Source: Campylobacteraceae bacterium (GTDB lineage: Bacteria > Campylobacterota > Campylobacteria > Campylobacterales > Campylobacteraceae). Taken from it: a stretch of DNA of 64,000 nt. The notes beneath the pieces are model-generated. The model was given only the letters and a program-made list of their open reading frames with translations, was not told where the DNA came from and did not search any database. Shown here piece by piece: positions 42,633 through 51,328 of this stretch; position 1 is the stretch's first letter; each line of letters starts with the position of its first letter. The DNA is taken from NCBI GenBank assembly GCA_900753405.1, contig CAADYZ010000019.1, positions 1-64,000 of the forward strand, written 5' to 3'. The translations under genes and the position numbers were made by a program.

Positions 42633-45600
42633 TGTGTCTCCAAATTTGAATTTGGCATTGAGTGTTTGGCGATTTTGGGCGTGGATTTAAGCGAAATATT
42701 TTCTCGTTTTTTAAATTCCGCCTTTTTTACCTCGCCCAGCGGAGAAACTTGCCATTTTTCAAAGATTTCTAAATTTTGAATACCTATTCTGCCTTGTTGT
42801 TTTTCTACTTCGTTGAATAACACGGCTTCATCAGGGTTTAAATTGATAAAAAGATTGTCGTGTTTTTCAATTTGAATTCGCCCACCAGAGCTATCAAACC
42901 CCGCAAAATAACACAACTCTGCCTTACTCATCTCTTTCTTTTGCACCAAAAGCAAGTCATCTTTAAAAAGGCTAAAACAAAATTCATATTTTTCATCCAT
43001 TTCAAGCCACTCTTTAATGACGCCCGCCTTGTCTTTACCGCTTACCACAGCTTTATTTGGCAATTTCCCAAGCGCATAGTCCATAGTGTAAATCGGCACG
43101 CCATAGAACTTGCCACTACTCTTGTGGCGGAAAATGTCCGTTCGCACCATTGCGCCTGTGCCATTTTCAGCGACTTTGCTACCGATTTGGCGAATTTTGC
43201 CTAAATTTATCGCCCTTTTTACACCCTCTTCGCCACCGTAAGTTTTAAGCAATTCGCTGTTATTTAAGCTTTTAAAAGTCGCTGCGTGCAAAGCCCCACG
43301 CGCTCTTTTTCTCGGCGGTTTGCTGACAAAAATCCCACCACTTAACTCGCCATTTTCGCCCAACTCACCAAAAATCTTACCCTTTATGCTTTGACGAAAG
43401 GCTTCATTGTTTGCAAAATTTTCTGGGGCAAAGAAACGGCGTGAGGTTTTATACTCAGCCGAGCTTATCTCTTTGGCGATGAGGCGGGCTGTGTTTTGCT
43501 CTTGTGTCTTTTTAAAGTCGCTAAATGCCTTGATGATTTTGTCATTTGTATAGGCAATGATTATTGCATCTAGGGCGTGATGAAGATGATTGCTTCTGTC
43601 TTTTACCTCACTTTCGCCATTTAACAAGCTATCAAGCCCCCAATAATGCCTAATCGTAGCCGTCAAAGAGCCACTTACTACGCTTATGTGTTTTTTGCTG
43701 CCCTTTTCGCCGCGCCCAAGCGTGGTGTCCTCACTCTCAGCTAAGGGCAAAAACTCGATAAATGCGTCCGTGTAGCTAGCCGTAAGCGTGGCGATATAGC
43801 TAGTATCAACAATGTTTCGCGCGATAAATCCGCTCTCTTTATCCGCGAAATTTTTATTTGCGATACGATTTCTCTTTGGTTTTGGCAATTTAGCAATGCT
43901 ACTCATAATCCTACTCCATTTTTCGCTATCACCTCCAAAAGCCTCAAAGGGTGTTTGGTTGCGTTTGTTTTGATTTGCGCTTTTAAAGACTAGCACTTTG
44001 TTGTTTTGGCTATCATCAAAGCTACGCGAGTAAGGGTAAATGTGGTCAATTTCAAGCGCACTCTCATCACGCAAATGCTCACGCGTAATTTTCTCGCCAC
44101 TATACACGCAAAATTCATTTTGCTCTTGCCAAAGTTTGAGTTTAAGGATGTTTTTGCCGCTTGGATTTAAGCCAAATTCAGCGCACCTTTTGCGCGCCTC
44201 TTCGTTTGCCTTAAAGCGTTTGTTTTGCTCAGCGATAAGCTCACCTCGCTCTTTGCTGCTTACTCCTGCTTCACGCGTAAATTCAAGGTGAATTTTATGC
44301 ACCTTGCCGTGCTTTTCAAGCAAGGCGTTTAACACCTTGCGGTATTCGCTCAAAGCCCTTGCGACAACGGGATTTGCCAAGTCTTTTTCGTAGTCTTTAA
44401 GCGGAGGCAATATATCTCCCTTTTGCGTTTGTTTTGCCGCCTCTTGCAAGCCAGCTGCCCGCCACGCCTCATCGTAGCGTTTGCACTCTCCATTTTCGCC
44501 ACGCATAAACGGCAAAATCTTCCCCAAAGCCTTAAAACTCAAATCGATAAATTTATCAAAACTAAGCTCACTTAAAGCCTCTTTTTGCGCCTCGTTTAAG
44601 CCCTTAAAGCTCGCAAGCTCAGCCTTTAACTCATCTTTGCTTTTAATGAGTGCGATTTTATTAGCAATCTTGTCAAGCTCGTCTCTACTAAATCCCTCAA
44701 AACTGCCGCCCAATTTCTTTTTGAACTCTTTAAGATTTTTAAATTCGATAAATTTAGCCTTTTCAGCTTCATCGCCTTTGGCATAATCAAGCTTTGAGTC
44801 TTTTGGAAACTGAATTTTATCATCTAGGCTAATGATTTTACGCAAATTTTTGTAAGTAAGCTCGCCCTTTTCAAGCACAGCCTCTAAAACTTTGCCCACC
44901 TTGTCTGTGCTGTAAATCTCGCCCGTTTTCTTGCTGATGTTTGCAAGCGTGTTAATGATGCGAGTAAGGGCGACAAACTCCATAGCACTGAGGCTGTCCT
45001 TTGGGGCGCGTGGTTCGTTTTCAAAAAAGGTGCATTTTCCAACCTTGTCCGCAAAACTTTTAAGCGGGCGTTGCAAAAAGGCAACTTCCATAACCGCGCG
45101 TTCAAAATCCGCCTCTTTTATCTTGCGATTTTCATCAAAAATTTGATATTTTTGCTCGCTAAATTTCCAGCCAAGGCGCTTTTGTGTTTCAAAAATAAGC
45201 TCCAACTCTCTTTTTAGCTCGCTTTGAGCCACGCACCGCGCGTAATTGTCCTTTTTGTTGCGGACATTTTGAAATTCTTGCGTTGCAAAAGCATTCTTTG
45301 GCGATTTTTCGCTCAAATCACGCTTTTGTTGGTAAAATTCCTTGTAAAGATACTCGCCCACGCTTTTATAACCCTTTTGGCTCATTATATCAGCATTTTG
45401 GCTTATCGCCTTTTTTACCTGACCGCTGTCATCATCATTTGAGTCTTTGGCGTGCTTGTTGCCATAGCCTCTGTGTTTTGCTATGTGTAAAATCACCCGC
45501 GCAAACTCTAACGGCTCTAACTTGCGATTTAACGCCTCAAAGCGAAGCTCGTAAGGGCTTTTTGTCTCACTGCTTGTGCCATAAGCCCTTGGTAACTCGC

Positions 45601-45859
45601 CAGCATTTGCTAAAAAATCCTCTAAATTCAAGCCAAATTCAGCCGCGACGAGCCTTTTAAGCTCATTTAGCCTTGCCTTTCTGCGAGCTAGTCTCCTGCG
45701 AACTGAGCGTGCCTCACGGCGTGGCAAGGCTAGCGAAGAGCCGTTTTTTGGATTTTCAGCCTTTGTGAAAATCCTCACTCCGCAATCTTTCAGCACGCTA
45801 TCCTCTACCAAAGCCCAGCCTATGCTTGCTACACCGATGTCAAACCCTAAAACTTTCAT
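42629..45859 (-). CDS. cas9: CRISPR RNA-guided endonuclease Cas9, type II-C
   Basis: A 1076-residue Cas9. RuvC-I is VLGFDIGVASIGWAL with Asp 7; the Arg-rich bridge helix RREARSVRRRLARRKARL follows; RuvC-II has Glu near 526 (HKIHLEFTREAG); the HNH catalytic His is near 604 in ALEIDHIYPYSRSFDD; RuvC-III has HHALDAIIIAYTN near 760. All nuclease residues are present. It is about 90 residues longer than the 984-residue C. jejuni enzyme. The last codons contain the dispersed motif (42639-42657, MPNSNLE). It follows asd after 52 bases. Its guide RNAs are not in this window, so target specificity cannot be judged. Confidence 0.97.
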   Translation of the reverse strand: MKVLGFDIGVASIGWALVEDSVLKDCGVRIFTKAENPKNGSSLALPRREARSVRRRLARRKARLNELKRLVAAEFGLNLEDFLANAGELPRAYGTSSETKSPYELRFEALNRKLEPLEFARVILHIAKHRGYGNKHAKDSNDDDSGQVKKAISQNADIMSQKGYKSVGEYLYKEFYQQKRDLSEKSPKNAFATQEFQNVRNKKDNYARCVAQSELKRELELIFETQKRLGWKFSEQKYQIFDENRKIKEADFERAVMEVAFLQRPLKSFADKVGKCTFFENEPRAPKDSLSAMEFVALTRIINTLANISKKTGEIYSTDKVGKVLEAVLEKGELTYKNLRKIISLDDKIQFPKDSKLDYAKGDEAEKAKFIEFKNLKEFKKKLGGSFEGFSRDELDKIANKIALIKSKDELKAELASFKGLNEAQKEALSELSFDKFIDLSFKALGKILPFMRGENGECKRYDEAWRAAGLQEAAKQTQKGDILPPLKDYEKDLANPVVARALSEYRKVLNALLEKHGKVHKIHLEFTREAGVSSKERGELIAEQNKRFKANEEARKRCAEFGLNPSGKNILKLKLWQEQNEFCVYSGEKITREHLRDESALEIDHIYPYSRSFDDSQNNKVLVFKSANQNKRNQTPFEAFGGDSEKWSRIMSSIAKLPKPKRNRIANKNFADKESGFIARNIVDTSYIATLTASYTDAFIEFLPLAESEDTTLGRGEKGSKKHISVVSGSLTATIRHYWGLDSLLNGESEVKDRSNHLHHALDAIIIAYTNDKIIKAFSDFKKTQEQNTARLIAKEISSAEYKTSRRFFAPENFANNEAFRQSIKGKIFGELGENGELSGGIFVSKPPRKRARGALHAATFKSLNNSELLKTYGGEEGVKRAINLGKIRQIGSKVAENGTGAMVRTDIFRHKSSGKFYGVPIYTMDYALGKLPNKAVVSGKDKAGVIKEWLEMDEKYEFCFSLFKDDLLLVQKKEMSKAELCYFAGFDSSGGRIQIEKHDNLFINLNPDEAVLFNEVEKQQGRIGIQNLEIFEKWQVSPLGEVKKAEFKKRENISLKSTPKIAKHSMPNSNLETQ

Positions 45860-45911
45860 TTTCGCTTCTTTGTGTTATGCGCACGAGGCAAATTGTCAAA
45901 ACCAAATTTGA

Positions 45912-46931
45912 TTACAGCTGAGTCCAAAGCTTGGCGATGCGAACTGCGTTTGTCGCCGCACCTACGCGAATTTGGTCGGCACAACAAAAGAGATGCACGA
46001 TTGTCGGGTCAAAAACATCATTGCGAATGCGTCCGACAAAGGTTTCGTTTGTGTCAGTTGAAATTAGCGGCATCGGGTAGAGGTCTTGGCTTGGCTCATC
46101 CACCACAACCACGCTCGGCGCGCTACTTAGCACCTCACGCGTTTCCTCGGCGGTGACTGGACGCGAGAATTTGATCGTGATCGCCTCGCTATGGCTGCGA
46201 AGGACTGGCACACGCACGCAAGTGGCACTCACTGGAAACTCGTGGTGCAAAATTTTAGCCGTCTCTCGCACCATTTTCATCTCCTCTTTCGTGTAGCCGT
46301 TGTCCAAAAAAACATCGATATGCGGGATGAGATTCATCGCAATTCTATGTTTAAATGCCTTTGGCTCGCACTCATCAAGCTTGAACTCAAAGAACTTTTG
46401 CAGCTGCTCGACAAGCTCCTCCATCCCCTTTTTGCCCGCGCCACTTGTCGCTTGGTAAGTGGCGACATCCACACGCTCGATGCCAAATTTTGCGTCAAGT
46501 GGTTTTAGCACTTGCACCATTTGAATAGTCGAGCAGTTTGGGTTGGCGATGATCCCTCTCTCACGCCACAAAGCAACATCCTGCGGGTTACACTCTGGGA
46601 CGACAAGCGGCACTTGCGGGTCCATTCTAAAATGGCTCGTGTTGTCGATGACGACTGCGCCGCTCTCCGCTGCAAGTGGAGCAAATTTCGCCGAAACCGA
46701 ACCGCCCGCGCTGAAAAATGCGATGTCGATCTCGTTTTCTTCAAAGCTAGTTTCAGTCAGCTCAACTGCCTTAAACTCGCGTCCGCCAAACTCCACAACG
46801 CTACCTGCGCTTCTAGCACTAACTAGCGGCAAAATGCTCTCAACTTCAAATTCGAGCTCAGCCAAAACATTCAAAATTTCCTCACCAACTGCACCAGTTG
46901 CACCAACGATAGCGATTTTGTAACCACTCAT
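45912..46931 (-). CDS. asd: Aspartate-semialdehyde dehydrogenase
   Basis: A 339-residue NADPH enzyme leading to lysine/diaminopimelate, threonine and methionine. It shows IAIVGATGAVGEEILNVL, the catalytic Cys in ANPNCSTIQM, QATSGAGKKGMEEL and the substrate-binding RVPVLRSHSEAI. The cas9 gene lies 52 bases downstream on the same strand, with one motif copy in the gap. Confidence 0.96.
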   Translation of the reverse strand: MSGYKIAIVGATGAVGEEILNVLAELEFEVESILPLVSARSAGSVVEFGGREFKAVELTETSFEENEIDIAFFSAGGSVSAKFAPLAAESGAVVIDNTSHFRMDPQVPLVVPECNPQDVALWRERGIIANPNCSTIQMVQVLKPLDAKFGIERVDVATYQATSGAGKKGMEELVEQLQKFFEFKLDECEPKAFKHRIAMNLIPHIDVFLDNGYTKEEMKMVRETAKILHHEFPVSATCVRVPVLRSHSEAITIKFSRPVTAEETREVLSSAPSVVVVDEPSQDLYPMPLISTDTNETFVGRIRNDVFDPTIVHLFCCADQIRVGAATNAVRIAKLWTQL

Positions 46932-47021
46932 AAAAACTCCTTGTTAAAAGTATTCCTACGAGTTTAGCTAAAAGTTTATTAAAGTTTGAAAAAATGGGTC
47001 AAATTCGGTTTTTGCAAGAAA

Positions 47022-47087
47022 GCCGCCCTCGCAAAGGCAAAGGCGGCGAGAAGTCGCACTTGAAGTAGCTTTGAAAAGTTACTTCAA
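47022..47087 (-). terminator. Two hairpins downstream of the BAX inhibitor-1 family gene
   Basis: TTGAAGTA (47060-47067) pairs with TACTTCAA (47080-47087) just after the 47092 stop, and GCCGCC (47022-47027) pairs with GGCGGC (47042-47047) further on. Neither is followed by a strong U run. Confidence 0.35.
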
Positions 47088-47091
47088 AACG

Positions 47092-47757
47092 CTACTCTTT
47101 GTTGGCAAAACCAAGCAGGTTTAGCAGCGAGACAAAGAGGTTTAGGATGTCGAGGTAAAGGCTAACGGCTGCTAAAACAACGCTGTCGTAACCGCCACGG
47201 ATGATCATCTGCGTGTCGTAAAGAATGTAAGCACTAAAAAGCAACGCACCAACGCCTGAGACGACAAGCGAGAGCATCGAGCTTTGGAAAAAGAGGTTGC
47301 TTAGGCTTGCGACTACGAGGATGATGAGTGCGATAAAAAGCATCTTCCCCATCGCCGAAAAGTCGCGTTTTGTGTTAAAGGCAAACGCGGTCAAGCCGCC
47401 AAACGCCACCGCCGTCATCAAAAACGCCTGCGTGATCAGCCCGCCCATCCCAGCGCCGATGTAGCGGTTAAGAAGTGGTCCAAGCGTTAGACCGCTGATG
47501 AAAGTGAAGGCAAAAAGCAAAACCAAAGCAAGTGTTGGCTTGTTTCGCGCAAACATCAAACCAAAAAGCGCTGCTAATTCTAAAATCACCAGCCCAAAAC
47601 TAAACTCTTTGACGACATCCGTGCCGATGTAAGCGCCGATTGTCGCGGCGATGAGCGAGGCGCTGAGGAGTTGATAAACTTTTTTGATAAACACAATTTG
47701 CGAACTCTCGCTAGCAACACTGCGAGTTTGCGAGGCTTCTCTGTTGTAAAGACTCAT
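47092..47757 (-). CDS. BAX inhibitor-1/YccA family membrane protein
   Basis: A 221-residue protein with seven hydrophobic segments, typical of the BI-1/YccA/YbhL family: VYQLLSASLIAATIGAYIG, FGLVILELAALFGLMFA, LALVLLFAFTFISGLTLGP and later helices ending DILNLFVSLLNLLGFANKE. Family members act as proton-sensitive calcium channels or modulators of FtsH. The start MSLYNREASQTRS at 47757 follows AAAGGATGCAAA; the longer frame from 47880 only reads through a motif copy. It lies downstream of metI on the same strand. Confidence 0.9.
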   Translation of the reverse strand: MSLYNREASQTRSVASESSQIVFIKKVYQLLSASLIAATIGAYIGTDVVKEFSFGLVILELAALFGLMFARNKPTLALVLLFAFTFISGLTLGPLLNRYIGAGMGGLITQAFLMTAVAFGGLTAFAFNTKRDFSAMGKMLFIALIILVVASLSNLFFQSSMLSLVVSGVGALLFSAYILYDTQMIIRGGYDSVVLAAVSLYLDILNLFVSLLNLLGFANKE

Positions 47758-47843
47758 TTTGCATCCTTTTTTGTGAAATATGCGCGAGTTTAGCATATTT
47801 TTTTTAATATAAAGTAAAACCGCGTTGTCAAAACCGAATTTGA

Positions 47844-48491
47844 CTACTTTTTGGTGAGGCGATACAAAAAGTCGCCGCACATTTGGATGAGCTGGACAAG
47901 GACGATGAGGATGATGACCGTGTAGAGCAGGATGTCGGGGCGGAAGCGTTGGTAGCCGTAACGCATCGCCACATCCCCAAGTCCGCCTCCGCCGACCGTG
48001 CCTGCCATCGCCGTGAAGCCTACGATGACGATGAGTGTGAGGGTGATGGCGTTGATGATTGACGGGAGGGCTTCTGGGAGGATGACTTTGAAGATAATCT
48101 GGCTTTTGCTCGCCCCAAAGCTTTGTGCCGCTTCGACTATGTCGCCGCTGACTTCATTCATCGCGTTTTCGATGAGGCGGGCGACAAACGGCGCAGCGCC
48201 GATGACGAGCGGGACGATGGCGGCGGTTGTGCCGATGCTTGTGCCAATGAGCCAACGCGTGAATGGAAAAAGGACGATGATGAGGATAATGAAAGGAAAG
48301 CTACGAAGACAATTCACCACCGCGTCAAGTGTCGTGAAAATCACGCGATTTGGCATCAACCCGCCATTTTTTGTCAGCAGCAAAACCACCGCCAAAACAA
48401 GCCCAAAAAGCGAGGCTAAAAAGGTCGAAACAAAGGTCATATAAAGCGTTTGGGCGGTTGCTTTAAGCAGCAAGTCGGTTACAAAACTCAT
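47844..48491 (-). CDS. metI: D-methionine ABC transporter permease
   Basis: A 215-residue permease with about five helices and the EAA loop (EAAQSFGASKSQIIFKVILP). It matches MetI of the MetNIQ methionine importer: MYMTFVSTFLASLFGLVLAV at the start and AMAGTVGGGGLGDVAMRYGY near the end. The ATPase metN and binding protein metQ are not adjacent; the upstream 376 bases hold only the SRP RNA gene and motif copies. A motif copy (47827-47844) touches the stop codon. Confidence 0.9.
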   Translation of the reverse strand: MSFVTDLLLKATAQTLYMTFVSTFLASLFGLVLAVVLLLTKNGGLMPNRVIFTTLDAVVNCLRSFPFIILIIVLFPFTRWLIGTSIGTTAAIVPLVIGAAPFVARLIENAMNEVSGDIVEAAQSFGASKSQIIFKVILPEALPSIINAITLTLIVIVGFTAMAGTVGGGGLGDVAMRYGYQRFRPDILLYTVIILIVLVQLIQMCGDFLYRLTKK

Positions 48492-48867
48492 CCTAATCCT
48501 TCAAAAATGTCAAAACCGAATTTGATTACAAAGAGTTTATTTTCTCAAAAAAAGCTTTACTAAAACTTAAATTTACCTTTTATTTGCCAAAAATTAAATC
48601 GTCAAAACCAAATTTGGTTTTCGCAGCTTCGCACAAGCTGGGTTTAAAGCAGTTTTAAGCAACTTTTAGTAAAATTATGCTGCCTTTTCTTAGACCTGTG
48701 CAATGCTGTTTTTAAGCAACGTTTCAGGGTGGGAACACAGCAGAACACTTGAATTTAGCGTGTGCCGCAGCCATCTGGGAAAAGGTTTCTTACTTGCAAT
48801 TCTCCTCAGCAAACTTGACTTCAACCACTAATTTGTCAAAATCAAATTTGATTTTAGCATTTTTAAT
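48492..48867. other. 376-bp region holding the SRP RNA gene and three motif copies
   Basis: No protein gene is supported. Motif copies lie at 48509-48527, 48601-48622 and 48834-48859, flanking the SRP RNA at 48683-48785. Confidence 0.8.
48683..48785 (+). ncRNA. ffs: Signal recognition particle RNA (4.5S type)
   Basis: The domain IV hairpin is unmistakable: CAGG, GUG, GGAA tetraloop, CAC, AGCAG (about 48725-48743). This is the same arrangement as the E. coli CAGG/UCC/GGAA/GGA/AGCAG, with the three closing pairs changed together. The 3' strand has GCGTGTGCCG and CTGGGA as in E. coli 4.5S RNA. Ends are set by pairing of CCTTTTC (48683-48689) with GAAAAGG (48779-48785). The RNA binds Ffh and directs co-translational membrane targeting. 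Confidence 0.9.
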
Positions 48868-49329
48868 TTAGCAAAAAGACGACTTTCGTATAGTCAAATA
48901 ACCCTCTTTTAACTCTTGTAAGATCTCTCTTAGCGGACTTGGCGGCATTTGCGTGGCGGCGGTTTGTGCTTGTTGGACGGAGACTTCGATTTCAAAATAG
49001 CGATTAACATTGCCAAATTTCGCCCTAACCCACTCGCTGGCTTGGTCTAAAAAACCATCCCACTCCGCCTCGCTAAAAGCGGCGATTTTGCGGCTAAAAT
49101 CCAGCGTGCCAACGCCGTGACCGATGCAGTGGCTGAATTTGATGACGCTTTTGTGCGTGGCGGTTAAAATTTCGTGAGGATTTTGCCCAAAGCTGAGCTG
49201 CTGTGTTGGCGGATTTGACTTGAAATTTTGCGGTTTTTCGGCTGAGTTTTGCAGCTCGTCAAGGCTAAAATCACACTCCTCCAACGCCGCGTCCTCGTGC
49301 CTAAACGCAAGCTGCCACACCTCAATCAT
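48868..49329 (-). CDS. Unrecognised protein coupled to the DegT-type gene
   Basis: A 153-residue protein starting MIEVWQLAFRHEDAALEECD. Its start overlaps the end of the upstream DegT-type gene by eight bases, which supports real translation. The middle (HKSVIKFSHCIGHGVGTLDF) has several His and Cys residues; the C-terminal half is helical and charged. No signal peptide or helix for membrane insertion is evident. I do not recognise the family. It may act with the unusual DegT-type protein. Confidence 0.65.
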   Translation of the reverse strand: MIEVWQLAFRHEDAALEECDFSLDELQNSAEKPQNFKSNPPTQQLSFGQNPHEILTATHKSVIKFSHCIGHGVGTLDFSRKIAAFSEAEWDGFLDQASEWVRAKFGNVNRYFEIEVSVQQAQTAATQMPPSPLREILQELKEGYLTIRKSSFC

Positions 49330-50446
49330 TGGCTACCTTCTTCACCGCGTCAATCACCTGTTTCACCTCAGCGTCACTCATATCCTCAAAAATCGGCAAA
49401 CTAAGGTAGTGCTGGTAGGCTGAAAGCACAACTGGAAAGTCATTCACTTTGTAGTGATATTTATTCTTGTAGTAGGTCAAAAGATGCATCGGAATGTAGT
49501 TTAACATAGTCGAGACGCCAAGTGCTTTGAGCTTTTTGGCAAAAATGTCGCGGTTTTTTGAGATTTCGATGATAAACGCGGTGTAGATATGCTCGCGGAT
49601 CGGCTCGATGAGCTTGATGTTTGGCAGATTTTGCAGACTTTCAAAATACCTCGCGGCGATCGCCTTTCTACGCGTGATAAAACTCTCCAAACGCTCAAAC
49701 TGCGCTAGATTAAACGCCGCTGGAAGCGTGTTAAGGTCGTATTTACAACCCGCCTCGACAACATCATAAACATAATCCAAATTCCCGCTTAGCTTCAACC
49801 CCTCATTGACAATCGCGTGGCTGCGGATGAGCTTTGCGCGCGTGGCGATCTTCTCGTCATTTGTCAAAATCACCCCCGTTGAGGCAGGCGAGTTGTTAAG
49901 CTGCGGGTTGATCTGAATGCAGCCTGCAAGGTTGTGCGTGCCGACAAATTTGCCCTTGTGCTTTGCGCCGACAACGCTAATGGCGTCGTCAAAAACCACC
50001 ACGCCGTGCGCGTTTGCGACCTCTTGGATCGCCTCGATGTCGCTAACTTGTCCGCCGATGTGGTTTAAAAAAACCGCCTTCAACTTCTTGTGCGAGTGGG
50101 TTTTTAGCGTCTCGTCAAGCTTGTTTGGGTCGATGTTGTAATCCCGCCTGTCGATGTCGCAAAAAATCGGCTCAGCGTCAAAATGGCGAATGACCGTTGG
50201 CACGCCGATTTCGCTATTAACCGAGCAAACAACCCTATCTCCGCGTTTTAAATCCATCGCACACAAAAGCAGGTGCTTAGCCGCCGTGCCGTTGTTGGTT
50301 GTGATGGCGTATTTCACGCCAAAATAATCCTTTAACTTCTCTTCAAAACGCTCGATCAAATCAACGCTTTTACTGTTTAGTGCGGCTTTGACATACTCTT
50401 CTTCTAGGTGTGAAACGCTGGGACGGAAGATGGGAATTTGGTGCAT
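49322..50446 (-). CDS. DegT/DnrJ/EryC1/StrS-family protein lacking the PLP lysine
   Basis: A 374-residue fold-type I aminotransferase homologue (sugar aminotransferase family). It keeps KYAITTNNGTAAKHLLLCAM, FLNHIGGQVSDIEAIQEVA and VFDDAISVVGAKHKGK with the PLP-contacting Asp. At the position of the catalytic Lys (normally SFHxxKxxTTGEGG) it reads INPQLNNSPASTGVILTND: an ungapped alignment to TND puts Leu 183 in place of Lys, and the G-E-G loop is also gone. It therefore should not form the internal aldimine. It could be a pseudoenzyme, a dehydratase-like variant or an inactive partner. Confidence 0.85.
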   Translation of the reverse strand: MHQIPIFRPSVSHLEEEYVKAALNSKSVDLIERFEEKLKDYFGVKYAITTNNGTAAKHLLLCAMDLKRGDRVVCSVNSEIGVPTVIRHFDAEPIFCDIDRRDYNIDPNKLDETLKTHSHKKLKAVFLNHIGGQVSDIEAIQEVANAHGVVVFDDAISVVGAKHKGKFVGTHNLAGCIQINPQLNNSPASTGVILTNDEKIATRAKLIRSHAIVNEGLKLSGNLDYVYDVVEAGCKYDLNTLPAAFNLAQFERLESFITRRKAIAARYFESLQNLPNIKLIEPIREHIYTAFIIEISKNRDIFAKKLKALGVSTMLNYIPMHLLTYYKNKYHYKVNDFPVVLSAYQHYLSLPIFEDMSDAEVKQVIDAVKKVAND

Positions 50447-50464
50447 TTGACTCCTTTTAGGCTG

Positions 50465-51253
50465 CTAACTAACTGGTAAAATCAACGGCATTCGCCGCTT
50501 AAACTCGCTGTTTTTAACTCTTTGTGCGACAAACGAAACAAGCCCTTCGTCAAGCTTTTTGCTTGGGCTTGAAGTTTGCAACTCTTTTAGCGCCGCGTCA
50601 AGCAGTGAGTAAGAATAACCCAAATCCCCCTCGTCACTCTGCCCTTCCCACAAGTCTGCGCTCGGCGGCTTTTTAATGATGTTTTCTTCAACTCCTAAAA
50701 ACTCGGCAAAAGCAAAAAGATCGCTTTTGTAAATCTCACCGATTGGATTTACTCCGCAAGCCAAATCCCCCCAAATCGTCCCATAACCTAGCATCCGCTC
50801 GCTTTTGTTGCTAGTGCCTGCGACAAGCAAATTGTGCTTAAAAGCAAAGTCGTAAAGCAGACTCATCCTCACCCTCGCTGCGAGGTTGCCTAAACTGATA
50901 CGTTTTTTGCCAACTTCTGCGCCCAGCTCGCCCACGCAAACGGCTGCTTGGCTGGCGGCTTCAAAGGCGGAGATGATCGGTGAAATGTTGATAATTTTAT
51001 AAGGGATCGCAAGTCGTTTTAGCAAGGCTTTTGCGTCTTGGATGTTGGCTGGGTTTGAGCTCAAAGTCGGCATCATCAACCCCGAACAACTGCCTGCTTT
51101 TGCGCAAAGTGTCGCCACAACTGCGGAGTCTAGCCCACCGCTGACGCCAACGACAAAACCGCTCGCCCCTGAGGTTTTAAGATATTGTTTTAGCCCGCTA
51201 ACTAGCGACTTTTCAAGCGTGTCAAAATCAAATTTGAATTTTTCGCCGCACAT
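50465..51253 (-). CDS. nadE: NH3-dependent NAD+ synthetase
   Basis: A 262-residue N-type ATP pyrophosphatase making NAD from nicotinic acid adenine dinucleotide and ammonia. The P-loop is VVGVSGGLDSAVVATLCAKA. Further motifs are NLAARVRMSLLYDFA, VAGTSNKSERMLGYGT, GDLACGVNPIGEIYKSDLF and KPPSADLW. No glutaminase domain is attached. A motif copy (51220-51238) encodes KFKFDFDTLE at the N-terminus. Confidence 0.95.
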   Translation of the reverse strand: MCGEKFKFDFDTLEKSLVSGLKQYLKTSGASGFVVGVSGGLDSAVVATLCAKAGSCSGLMMPTLSSNPANIQDAKALLKRLAIPYKIINISPIISAFEAASQAAVCVGELGAEVGKKRISLGNLAARVRMSLLYDFAFKHNLLVAGTSNKSERMLGYGTIWGDLACGVNPIGEIYKSDLFAFAEFLGVEENIIKKPPSADLWEGQSDEGDLGYSYSLLDAALKELQTSSPSKKLDEGLVSFVAQRVKNSEFKRRMPLILPVS

Positions 51254-51328
51254 TTTTGCTCCGTTTTAGGCAATTTTGCTAAAATTAACACGCGATTTTA
51301 ACTATTTTTCATTAAAAGGGGCTTTAAA

